Positions 32,160-39,247 of a stretch of DNA of 39,247 nt are shown here, in pieces. The DNA lies in IMG/VR virus record IMGVR_UViG_3300033144_002179, positions 1 to 39,247 of that record. One strand, written 5' to 3'. Source of the DNA: a virus. The notes beneath the pieces are model-generated. The model was not told where the DNA came from and searched no databases. It worked only from the letters and a program-made list of their open reading frames with translations. Each line of letters opens with the position of its first letter. The first letter of the stretch is position 1. The translations under genes were made by a program, and so were the position numbers.

Positions 32160-32674
32160 TTAAAACTAAAAAAATAGAAAAAAAAGTTATGACTCCAGCA
32201 GAACGTAAAAAGAAAGTTGTAAAACTAAGAGAAGAGCATGAAGACTATTTCCAAAGTATTGGACAAGCTAATGCTCTGTATATTCCTAAGATGGCATATA
32301 GACCTACAGGAAAAGATGAACTACATGTATCATTCTTTCCTAGTGAACTTCAAAAAGGTAAAGATATTTACACTGAGTTTGTAAGTATTGATTATGATTC
32401 TGAAGATCCAAAAAGGACTTTATACTTGTTAAAAACTAACCCTCACTGGGAACAAGAATATGAACTTGTAAAATCAAACTCTGGTTTTGAAAGACATATT
32501 ATACCGGTTAAAGAGCTTATTACAATTAATGATGTAGTATCTAGAAAAGTAAAAGATAATATACAAACTTTAGAACTTGAGTTTGGTGATGTAAAAGACC
32601 CAGATAAAAGAGATATAGTTGATGTGTTAATTGGAATTGAAAAAGCATTATTAAATATAAGTCAAAAATTATAG
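32156..32674 (+). CDS. Hypothetical replication-module protein
   Basis: A 172-residue, Lys-rich, mixed alpha/beta protein. The first ~35 residues form a basic coiled-coil-like helix. The middle section (YIPKMAYRPTGKDELHVSFFPSELQ near 42-66) is beta-rich. It overlaps the helicase gene by four bases and precedes the Sak4-like ATPase by four. No family recognised. Confidence 0.6.
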   Translation: MIKTKKIEKKVMTPAERKKKVVKLREEHEDYFQSIGQANALYIPKMAYRPTGKDELHVSFFPSELQKGKDIYTEFVSIDYDSEDPKRTLYLLKTNPHWEQEYELVKSNSGFERHIIPVKELITINDVVSRKVKDNIQTLELEFGDVKDPDKRDIVDVLIGIEKALLNISQKL

Positions 32675-32678
32675 AACA

Positions 32679-33362
32679 ATGGCACAAAGTACATTAGTTA
32701 TTGCAGACTCTGGTTCAGGTAAGTCTACATCTATTAGAAATTTAAAACCTGAAGAAACGTTTATTGTTAACATTGCTAATAAACCTTTACCTTTCAAAGG
32801 ATGGAAGAGTAAGTATACTCAAATATCTAAAGATAATCCTAAAGGTAATATGACTTCAGCATCTAGTGCTGCAGGAATTATTAAAGCTATGAAACATGTT
32901 AATGATAATATGCCTCACATAACAAACTTAGTTATTGATGACTGGCAATATATGAGTTCATTTGAATATTTTGATAGAGCAAATGAGAAAGGGTATGATA
33001 AATTTACTCAAATAGCATCTAATCTTGCACAGGTTGCAAAAATGCCAAAAGATTTGAGAGATGATTTATATGTTTTCTTTTTGACTCATTCAGAAGATTC
33101 AACTGATATTAATGGTAACCGTAGAGTAAAAGCAAAAACAATAGGTAAAATGATTGACAATGCATTAACTCTTGAAGGTTTATTTTCTATTGTATTGTTT
33201 GGTAAAGTTATCAAACAAGAAGATGGTGCTCTTGAATATGTTTTTGAAACAAAAAACAATGGAGAGAATACCTGTAAATCACCTATGGGAATGTTTGAAG
33301 AAGACAGAATCCCAAATGATCTTCAGTATGTAAGAGATAGCATAGTGAAGTTTGAAGAATAA
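32679..33362 (+). CDS. Sak4-like RecA-type ATPase
   Basis: A 227-residue P-loop ATPase. Walker A is ADSGSGKST (9-17), Walker B is NLVIDDWQ (83-90), and VFFLTHSED (about 127-135) is a later strand. The pattern agrees with the AAA_24/Sak4 family of phage single-strand annealing recombinases, which usually sit beside an SSB; an SSB-like gene follows. It likely handles strand annealing or recombination-dependent replication. Confidence 0.8.
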   Translation: MAQSTLVIADSGSGKSTSIRNLKPEETFIVNIANKPLPFKGWKSKYTQISKDNPKGNMTSASSAAGIIKAMKHVNDNMPHITNLVIDDWQYMSSFEYFDRANEKGYDKFTQIASNLAQVAKMPKDLRDDLYVFFLTHSEDSTDINGNRRVKAKTIGKMIDNALTLEGLFSIVLFGKVIKQEDGALEYVFETKNNGENTCKSPMGMFEEDRIPNDLQYVRDSIVKFEE

Positions 33363-33401
33363 ATACTAATCAATTAAATTAATAAATTAAAAAAAAAGCG
33401 T

Positions 33402-34076
33402 ATGTTAAGTACTAAAGACATGTCTGCAGGATCAGGCAAAGTAAAACCAGTAATTTCTGTTGGTAACCAAGTAATTAAAATTAATTCTATTACTTATGAT
33501 CAGACTCCTTATGATTCTGATGCACACAATATCACACTTCACGTTGAAAGTGAACCAGTGAGTGGTGAGTTTAGTGGATTTTTAAAAGATGTTAATGATC
33601 CTAATGGCCCACGTTATGAAGGTCAAGTGGGTAGAGTGAGATTTTCACCATACCCGTATAAAGATGCTACACTTCCATCAGGAAGAGAGATTCAAAAAGA
33701 TCAAGAGATCTTGAAAGCTATGGTTTATCTAAGTGAAGTTCTTGATAAAAGATATGAATTAGATATGATAGAAGCTGAGACTATTGAGCAGTTTATGACA
33801 GAATGTAATACACTGTTTAGTAATACAGGATTCTTTAATGCTTGTGTTGGAGGACGTGAATGGGAAAACAAAGAAGGTTATGTAAACTATGATTTGTTCT
33901 TACCTAGAATGTCTAAAGAAGGTATACCTTTAGAAGCCCTTAATAAGGACAACTCAAGACTACTTGAATTTAGTAAAAAAGATCACGTTAGAGAGCTTCA
34001 AAACAAAAGCACTACAACTACACAAAGCAACTTTGAACCTGCAAGCACAAGCACAGGTGATGATTTTGATCTTTAA
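33402..34076 (+). CDS. SSB-like protein with acidic tail
   Basis: A 224-residue protein. Residues about 15-100 look like a beta-rich OB-type domain (QVIKINSITYDQ, GRVRFSPYPY), then a helical part. A Ser/Thr-rich linker ends in GDDFDL, the acidic tail of SSB proteins, which recruits partners. It lies between a Sak4-like ATPase and the primase, which fits. No SSB signature proves it, so the call is based on layout and tail. Confidence 0.6.
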   Translation: MLSTKDMSAGSGKVKPVISVGNQVIKINSITYDQTPYDSDAHNITLHVESEPVSGEFSGFLKDVNDPNGPRYEGQVGRVRFSPYPYKDATLPSGREIQKDQEILKAMVYLSEVLDKRYELDMIEAETIEQFMTECNTLFSNTGFFNACVGGREWENKEGYVNYDLFLPRMSKEGIPLEALNKDNSRLLEFSKKDHVRELQNKSTTTTQSNFEPASTSTGDDFDL

Positions 34077-34092
34077 AATATAAAGATGAATA

Positions 34093-34120
34093 GTGGGGTA
34101 TGACAAATGCCATGCCCCAC
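34093..34120 (+). terminator. Terminator between the SSB-like and primase genes
   Basis: GTGGGGTATG (34093-34102) pairs with CATGCCCCAC (34111-34120) in ten pairs, one of them G-U, around an eight-base loop. TTTTT follows at 34125. It is 12 bases from the primase ATG, so termination would limit primase relative to SSB. Confidence 0.85.
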
Positions 34121-34140
34121 CATCTTTTTAAACTGAATAA

Positions 34141-35142
34141 ATGTTAAGTACTAAAAAAATAATAGTAAATATATCAGATGTTCCTAGCTATTGGGTTTTT
34201 CAATATTACTTAAATATATCAGAGATGTTAACTGGTCAGGAGCTAAAGATTAAATCAATCTTTAATCCTTCAGAAAAAACACCTAGTATGTGTTTATATG
34301 TAGAAAATGCTTATAATATTGACAAAAGTCAATCAAGGCAATATGTCTACAAAGACTTCTCTACTGGTAAATTTGGTAATAAAATTAATCTTATTATGTA
34401 CTTATTTAATCTCAACTTCTCTAATGCAGTTGAAAAAATAATACATGATTATAATAGTTACGTAAGGAATAATAATCTTGATAGTATAGTTCTTAAACCT
34501 CATGCAAGGTGGAAAGTAGATTTTGTAAAAGAACGTAATTGGAATAACAGTGATGCTAACTTTTGGTTGAAGTTTAACATTGGAGTTACTATGTTAAGTA
34601 AGTACAATGTAAAACCTCTAGATTATTATAATATAATACTGGAGGAAGAGAATGCTGCTAAAAGTCATAAAATTACAGGCCCTAACATATATGGTTATTT
34701 TGATAAGGATGGTGAAGTATATAAAATATACAAGCCCCTTAGCAAGAAGGGTAAGTTTTTCAAAGTAAAATCTCATTTACAAGGACTTGATCAGATAGAT
34801 TATAAAAATCCTTACTTAGTTATTTGTTCATCATTAAAAGATGCTATGTGTCTACAGAGCATTGGTTACAATGTAGATGTTATTGCACCTGATAGTGAGA
34901 ATACAATAATCAAACCTTATATAATTGAAAATTTAAAATCAAAGTACAAGAAGATAGTTACATTATTTGATAATGATGTAGCAGGTAAAAATGCAGTAGA
35001 TAATTATAATAAGGCTTATGGTATACAAGGTATTGTATTACCATTATGTAAAGATATATCAGATGCTGTAAAAGAGCACGGTATAGAAGTAGTTCATAAA
35101 GAACTAAAACCTTTATTAAAAAAAGCAATAAACAATGTCTAA
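34141..35142 (+). CDS. Toprim primase, DnaG-like
   Basis: A 333-residue primase. The N-terminal part (about 36-90, FNPSEKTPSMCLYV and KDFSTGKFGNKINLIMYL) has the CHC2-like pattern but lacks the zinc cysteines. The Toprim domain (about 224-300) has LVICSSLKDAM where active members have an EG pair, and LFDNDVAGKNA with the Asp-x-Asp metal site. The replaced Glu means the catalytic chemistry may differ, or the protein relies on another subunit. It follows a terminator closely and overlaps the resolvase gene by eight bases. Confidence 0.82.
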   Translation: MLSTKKIIVNISDVPSYWVFQYYLNISEMLTGQELKIKSIFNPSEKTPSMCLYVENAYNIDKSQSRQYVYKDFSTGKFGNKINLIMYLFNLNFSNAVEKIIHDYNSYVRNNNLDSIVLKPHARWKVDFVKERNWNNSDANFWLKFNIGVTMLSKYNVKPLDYYNIILEEENAAKSHKITGPNIYGYFDKDGEVYKIYKPLSKKGKFFKVKSHLQGLDQIDYKNPYLVICSSLKDAMCLQSIGYNVDVIAPDSENTIIKPYIIENLKSKYKKIVTLFDNDVAGKNAVDNYNKAYGIQGIVLPLCKDISDAVKEHGIEVVHKELKPLLKKAINNV

Positions 35143-35557
35143 AAGAAAATTTTTTATTCCTCATAATGTACCAAGTTCAAAAAATGGACGTAGGTGGACA
35201 GGTAAGTATTTCATCTCAAGTAAAACTGTAATGAACTACAGGAAAAACACAAAGAGTGAGTATGAAAAACATACTGATACGTTTAAAAAAGAATTTGAAA
35301 AATATCAAACTCCAGTTAAGATAGGATTTACTTTTATAAGAGGTAGCCGTCATAAGTTTGATTATATTAATCCAGCACAAACTGTTCAAGATGACATGGT
35401 AAAACATGGTTGGATAGAAGATGATAATGCAGATTTTATAATCCCAGTTTTTGAGCATTATAGTTATGATAAAGAAAAACCGGGAGTAATCATTGAAATT
35501 TTAAAAGTTGGAAATCAAAAGAAACAAAATAATAGCAATAAGCAATCACCTGCTTGA
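35135..35557 (+). CDS. RusA-like Holliday junction resolvase
   Basis: A 140-residue protein, near RusA length. The core HKFDYINPAQTVQDDMVKHG (73-92), then WIEDDNADFIIPV, gives the acidic site: Asp76, Asp86/87 and Asp96/97. E. coli RusA has RDLDN where this has FDYIN, so the second Asp is replaced by Ile; this variant seems common in Bacteroidota phage proteins. It would resolve recombination intermediates before packaging. The C-terminus is Asn/Gln/Lys-rich, and the gene overlaps its neighbour by 50 bases. Confidence 0.8.
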   Translation: MSKRKFFIPHNVPSSKNGRRWTGKYFISSKTVMNYRKNTKSEYEKHTDTFKKEFEKYQTPVKIGFTFIRGSRHKFDYINPAQTVQDDMVKHGWIEDDNADFIIPVFEHYSYDKEKPGVIIEILKVGNQKKQNNSNKQSPA

Positions 35558-35861
35558 TAAAGGTGTTTATAGAGTAAGTGTAGAATTTTCAGGCTCAGGA
35601 GATGATGGAGATATTGATGAAATTATATATTATGATGTAGATGATTGGGAAGTTTCAATTGATGCTGATATAGATAAAACATTAGAAGACTTCTTTTATT
35701 CTGAGATAAACAAAAGAGTTCATAGAGTTGGTGATTGGGTTAATAATGACGGTGGTTATGGAAGGCTTGAGTATCATACAGAAAGTAGAAAAGTTGGAGT
35801 TGAATATTATCAAAGAACTACTGAAGAGTATGACTTTCCTGAAGAACCTTTATTTGTATAA
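35508..35861 (+). CDS. Acidic hypothetical protein with TTG start
   Basis: A 117-residue protein with no ATG in its frame; TTG at 35508 is the best start. It contains GSGDDGDIDEI (about 28-38) and the conserved-looking GDWVNNDGGYGRLE (about 75-88). Its stop overlaps the next ATG by one base. It resembles a family of small phage proteins with GDGD and NNDGG motifs, function unknown. Confidence 0.6.
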   Translation: MEIKRNKIIAISNHLLDKGVYRVSVEFSGSGDDGDIDEIIYYDVDDWEVSIDADIDKTLEDFFYSEINKRVHRVGDWVNNDGGYGRLEYHTESRKVGVEYYQRTTEEYDFPEEPLFV

Positions 35862-36208
35862 TGGCTCATCCTAATATTCATGCAAAAAGTTCTGTTAGAA
35901 AATGGGGAGGTAATGAATCAGATTACCTAGAAATTCATGAGTGGTTTGATGAAACTAAGCAATGGCTTGGTCATTCAAATCATAGATTATGGAGACACCA
36001 TTCTGAAGGAATTTTTGAAGCAGAAAAATTATTTGGAAAAAGTTTTATCAATTCAGATGGTAAAACAGTATATACTAGATATGTTGGAGAACAACATGTT
36101 AAAGAGGATTGTAATAATTACATACCCTCTGCTAAAGAGTGGATAATTCACATAACAAATAAAAAAAGACCAGTATGGATGCAGAAATCATCAAAGATAC
36201 AAGATTAG
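35861..36208 (+). CDS. DUF6915-like conserved phage protein
   Basis: A 115-residue protein. It contains MAHPNIHAKSSVRKWGG, YLEIHEWFDETKQWL, HRLWRHHSEGIFEAEKLFG and YVGEQHVKED, which I recognise as a conserved phage and bacterial family (DUF6915-like). Several conserved His suggest metal or nucleic-acid binding. The function is unknown. Overlaps of one and 34 bases join it to its neighbours. Confidence 0.7.
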   Translation: MAHPNIHAKSSVRKWGGNESDYLEIHEWFDETKQWLGHSNHRLWRHHSEGIFEAEKLFGKSFINSDGKTVYTRYVGEQHVKEDCNNYIPSAKEWIIHITNKKRPVWMQKSSKIQD

Positions 36209-36558
36209 ATATAAATGAATTTAATCAATTAGTTAAAATGTTACAATCTTCAAATGAAGATTTTGATATAGCTTGTGAAAATGTAAAAAATTTAAATCTC
36301 AATCATGTATTATTATTACTTATAGTAAAATTTTTAACGTTATATACAAGAAGAAAGTTTATAGCATATTTAAAAACAATTGATATAAATATAAATTCTG
36401 AAGATCTAACATTTAAGAATATACACAGCATTATACCTAATGATGATTATTATAAATCTATTTTTGAAGGTATGGTGAACAATAGTATTAGCGCAAGCTA
36501 TCTTGATTTAGAAGATAATGATTACATAGAGTCAATTAAAGTTAAAATTAAATGGTGA
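36175..36558 (+). CDS. Hypothetical protein
   Basis: A 127-residue, Asn/Ile-rich protein with an internal hydrophobic stretch (NHVLLLLIVKFLTLYT near 43-58) that is short for a membrane anchor and may be a core helix. It overlaps the gene before it by 34 bases and the next by seven. No family recognised. Confidence 0.55.
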   Translation: MDAEIIKDTRLDINEFNQLVKMLQSSNEDFDIACENVKNLNLNHVLLLLIVKFLTLYTRRKFIAYLKTIDININSEDLTFKNIHSIIPNDDYYKSIFEGMVNNSISASYLDLEDNDYIESIKVKIKW

Positions 36559-37712
36559 CAATACAAGATCAAGTTGCTAGAGCAGCAAAAACATTAATTT
36601 TTGAAGAGCCTTATTACGGGCTCTTTTTAGTTAGCCTTAATAAGGTTTATAGAAAAGATATACCAACAGCAGGTGTATCTAAAAATGGTTTAGCTACTCA
36701 GCTTGCTATAAATCCAGAGTTCTTTTTAGACTTAACTGAAGAACAAAGGATAGGTTTGCTAAAGCATGAGTTGCTTCATATATCATTTGGACATTTACTT
36801 ACAAGAGAAGTTTATAATAATCATAAGCTATTTAACATAGCTGCAGATTTAGAAATTAATCAATACATTAGTGACAGTTATTTACCTCCTGGAGGTTTAA
36901 CATTGGATATGTTCCAAGAACTTAATTTAGATAAGAAAGCTGGAACTAAGTATTATTATGAAATGCTTGAACAAGCACAAGAAGATGGGACCTGTCCTAA
37001 TCTTGATAACCTTTTGGATAAAATGGATGGTAGCTCTCAATATGATCACATGACATGGGATGAGTTTGAAGAATTACCAGAAGCTGAAAAGAAGTTAGTT
37101 CAAAAACAAATTGAACATCAACTTAAAGAAACAGCTGAACAAACAGAAAAAAGAAGAGGTACAATACCTGGTGAGCTTGCTGAGCTTATAAAAAGATTAT
37201 TACATGTTGATCCTCCAAAGTTTGATTGGAAAGGGTATCTTAGAAGATTTGTTGGGAATTCCACAATAACCTATACTAAGAAACTTAGAAGGAAATACAA
37301 TAAAAGATATTCTGAAAATCCAGGACTTAAGATTAAATTTAAGAATCATATTCTTGTTGGTGTTGATACAAGTGGATCTGTAAATAGTGATGAACTAAAA
37401 GAGTTTTTTAGTGAGCTTACGCATATGCATAAGACAGGTCATAAAATTACAGTAGCACAATGTGATACCAGGTTGAACAGTGTGGATGAATTTAATCCAA
37501 GAAAAGATTGGGAGATTAAATGTAGAGGTGGTACATCATTTCAACCTGTAATAGACCATTATAATGATAAAGGGCATTATACAGCTCTAGTATATTTAAC
37601 AGATGGTGAGGCTTCTTCTCCAGAAGACTGTCCTAAGAATACATTATGGGTTCTTAGTAGTGTTTCTAATATGAATGATGAGTTACCAGGACAAGTAATT
37701 AAATTAAACTAA
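36552..37712 (+). CDS. Zincin-VWA protein (DUF2201-like), partner of the MoxR ATPase
   Basis: A 386-residue protein with two domains. The N-terminal metallopeptidase-like domain has LKHELLHISFGH (71-81), the zinc-binding HExxH plus GH. The C-terminal VWA domain has the metal site DTSGS (272-276), Thr in GGTSF (326-330), and Asp in YLTDGEAS (348-355). It precedes a MoxR-type AAA+ gene by 18 bases. Such pairs are known to act as ATPase-driven metal-insertion or remodelling machines. In phages the target is unknown. Confidence 0.85.
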   Translation: MVTIQDQVARAAKTLIFEEPYYGLFLVSLNKVYRKDIPTAGVSKNGLATQLAINPEFFLDLTEEQRIGLLKHELLHISFGHLLTREVYNNHKLFNIAADLEINQYISDSYLPPGGLTLDMFQELNLDKKAGTKYYYEMLEQAQEDGTCPNLDNLLDKMDGSSQYDHMTWDEFEELPEAEKKLVQKQIEHQLKETAEQTEKRRGTIPGELAELIKRLLHVDPPKFDWKGYLRRFVGNSTITYTKKLRRKYNKRYSENPGLKIKFKNHILVGVDTSGSVNSDELKEFFSELTHMHKTGHKITVAQCDTRLNSVDEFNPRKDWEIKCRGGTSFQPVIDHYNDKGHYTALVYLTDGEASSPEDCPKNTLWVLSSVSNMNDELPGQVIKLN

Positions 37713-37730
37713 ATAAAAAAAATAAAAAGG

Positions 37731-38996
37731 ATGGCACAAGTAAATTTAAACATTGATGAGTTAAAAGGTTTTGTAAATCATATTATAAATAATAATAGAT
37801 TCATTCAGAATGAAGGAAAAAATCCAGTTGCTGTAGAAGTAGTTGGTGAATCAGGTATTGGTAAAACATCTACCATTATAGAATTAGCTAAAGAGAATAA
37901 TCTCAATTTTGTAAAGCTTAATCTTGCTCAGATTGAGGAGCTAGGTGACTTAGTTGGTTTCCCTGTACGTCAATTTCAGATGTATAAAGAAAAAAAAGTT
38001 TCTACTAATAGAACTGATGATATAAATTATACAGCTGCTCAAAAAGCTGCAGCCTCAGCTCAAGTAGCAAATGCTAATGTAACTAAAAAGGTTGGTCAAT
38101 GGGTTGATGAGCTTGCAGTTGAAGAATATATGCGTCAAGGTTGGAAAGTAACAGGTAAGAATAGAATGTCTTACTGTGCACCAGAGTGGATTGCAGATAA
38201 AAAGCAAGGTGGTATCCTCCTGCTTGATGATTGGAACCGTGCTGACACAAGATTTATACAGGCTGTGATGGAATTAGTAGATAGACAGCAATATATTTCT
38301 TGGTCTCTACCTAAAGACTGGCATATCATATTAACTGCAAATCCAGATAATGGAGATTACATGGTTAATAGTATTGACAGTGCACAGAAGACTAGATATA
38401 TTACAGCTAATCTAAAATTTGATGTAGATGTTTGGGCACGTTGGGCAGAAGAAGCAGGTATTGATACACGTTGTATTAACTTCTTACTTATGCACCCTGA
38501 GCTTGTAACACAGGAAACAAATGCAAGATCTATCACAACATTCTTTAATGCTATTTCTAGCTTTGAAAACTTTGAAGAAAGTTTAGCTATGATTCAGATG
38601 ATTGGAGAAGGTAGTGTTGGTGATGCTTTTGCTTCTATGTTTACTACATTTATTAACAACAAGCTGGACAAACTGGTAACACCTAAAGATTTATTGACTC
38701 ATGATAATGAGCAGTATATTCTAGGTGAGTTATCAGGATGTGTTGGTAGAGGAGATGCATATCGTGCAGATATAGCATCAACACTAGCAACTAGATTAGC
38801 TAACTATGCTGTTGTGTATTCTAAAGAAAACACAGTGACTCAAAAGATTACTGATAGATTAGAATCTTTGTGTGTCAAAGAGCACTTCAGTAATGATCTT
38901 AAGTATTTAATAGTAAGAACAATATTTAATGGTAATAAGCAGAAGTTTAATAAACTAATGATGAAACCTGATATTATTAAAATGACCATGAAGTAA
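37731..38996 (+). CDS. MoxR-type AAA+ ATPase
   Basis: A 421-residue ATPase. Walker A is GESGIGKTS (39-47), Walker B is GILLLDDWNRAD (about 161-172) with an Asn-Arg pair typical of the MoxR group, and the sensor region is WHIILTANPDNGDY (about 195-209). A helical lid follows. It lies directly after its VWA/zincin partner and one base before the last partial gene. The long helical insert at about 90-130 is unusual. Confidence 0.85.
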   Translation: MAQVNLNIDELKGFVNHIINNNRFIQNEGKNPVAVEVVGESGIGKTSTIIELAKENNLNFVKLNLAQIEELGDLVGFPVRQFQMYKEKKVSTNRTDDINYTAAQKAAASAQVANANVTKKVGQWVDELAVEEYMRQGWKVTGKNRMSYCAPEWIADKKQGGILLLDDWNRADTRFIQAVMELVDRQQYISWSLPKDWHIILTANPDNGDYMVNSIDSAQKTRYITANLKFDVDVWARWAEEAGIDTRCINFLLMHPELVTQETNARSITTFFNAISSFENFEESLAMIQMIGEGSVGDAFASMFTTFINNKLDKLVTPKDLLTHDNEQYILGELSGCVGRGDAYRADIASTLATRLANYAVVYSKENTVTQKITDRLESLCVKEHFSNDLKYLIVRTIFNGNKQKFNKLMMKPDIIKMTMK

Positions 38997-38997
38997 T

Positions 38998-39247
38998 ATG
39001 GCAAGTAAAACAGTATATCAAAATTATAATGAAGATGCACTGAAACATTTTAGTTTGGAGAACCAGCCCAAGTATGGGTTGGTTACTTCAGACAAAGTGG
39101 AAGATGTGCTTATAACACAAGATCAAACAACATTTGAAAAAATTCATGATTTGTTTGAATATAATACTTCATATCCTAATAAGAGTGTGTCAAAGATTCT
39201 TTCTGGTTATAAAAAAGTATTTGTCTTACCTAGATGTCCTGTATCTT
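38998..39247 (+). CDS. Partial hypothetical protein, runs off the right edge
   Basis: The ATG at 38998 opens a frame (MASKTVYQNYNEDALKHF onward) that stays open to the window end, giving 83 residues. It follows the MoxR gene by one base and is probably part of the same operon. The sequence NKSVSKILSGYKKVFVLPRC near 62-81 is basic. No family recognised. Confidence 0.65.
   Translation, partial: MASKTVYQNYNEDALKHFSLENQPKYGLVTSDKVEDVLITQDQTTFEKIHDLFEYNTSYPNKSVSKILSGYKKVFVLPRCPVS

Noticed and set aside
36604-36628. Terminator-like hairpin (AAGAGCC/GGGCTCTT plus T) inside the zincin-VWA gene
   Set aside because: It lies within codons of a conserved N-terminal segment that matches the protein family, so the coding role explains it; I list no terminator.
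1-39247. CRISPR array
   Set aside because: No short repeats at regular 60-75 base spacing with unique spacers were seen; the only regular period (75 bases) is the in-frame adhesin repeat.

Overview
The window is a 39 kb piece of an AT-rich, tailed double-stranded DNA phage genome. It carries a large terminase, portal, scaffold and major capsid protein next to a complete phage replication cassette. The host is most likely a bacterium of the phylum Bacteroidota, probably a marine or freshwater flavobacterium. Three things point that way: promoter-like sites of the form TTG-N19/20-TAnnTTTG, a general lack of Shine-Dalgarno sequences (starts sit in A-rich leaders), and a BspA/DUF285-type repeat protein in the adsorption position. 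The order TerL-portal-scaffold-capsid, the HU/IHF-like gene and the long charged portal tail recall crAss-like and related flavophage podoviruses, but that placement is inference. No integrase, repressor or tRNA was seen, so nothing here suggests lysogeny.

Layout. Positions 13-21635 are read leftwards (minus strand) and hold the virion and lysis genes. From upstream to downstream these are: an acidic protein, a Dot1-like methyltransferase, a coiled-coil protein, a peptidoglycan amidase, a winged-helix-like protein, an HU/IHF-like protein, a Cys-rich zinc protein, two short genes, a PD-(D/E)XK nuclease, five small genes, a GroES-like co-chaperonin, TerL, a 34-residue ORF, portal, scaffold, major capsid, a series of head/neck/tail genes, and a tail adhesin with seven 25-residue repeats. 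Strong hairpin terminators follow the capsid gene and the 488-residue structural gene.

Positions 21636-21867 form the divergent switch region. From 21868 to the right edge the genes run rightwards (plus strand): small early genes, an HTH_36 protein, an acidic-tailed protein, HNH endonuclease, SF2 helicase, uracil-DNA glycosylase, a DnaA domain IV-like protein, a putative helicase loader, DnaB-like helicase, Sak4-like ATPase, an SSB-like protein, a Toprim primase, a RusA-like resolvase, and a zincin/VWA protein paired with a MoxR-type AAA+ ATPase. One gene (28780-29226) points the other way inside this block.

The rightward block supplies early takeover, replication and recombination. The leftward block supplies packaging, capsid and tail assembly, and lysis. 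A phage GroES beside the packaging and capsid genes fits assisted folding of the capsid protein. The most notable items are a recurring TTTGTATATTA promoter motif upstream of at least six gene starts, a structured and unusually GC-rich early locus (21868-22444), a promoter followed at once by a terminator before 23929, the GroES and Dot1-like genes, and replication enzymes with altered signature residues.
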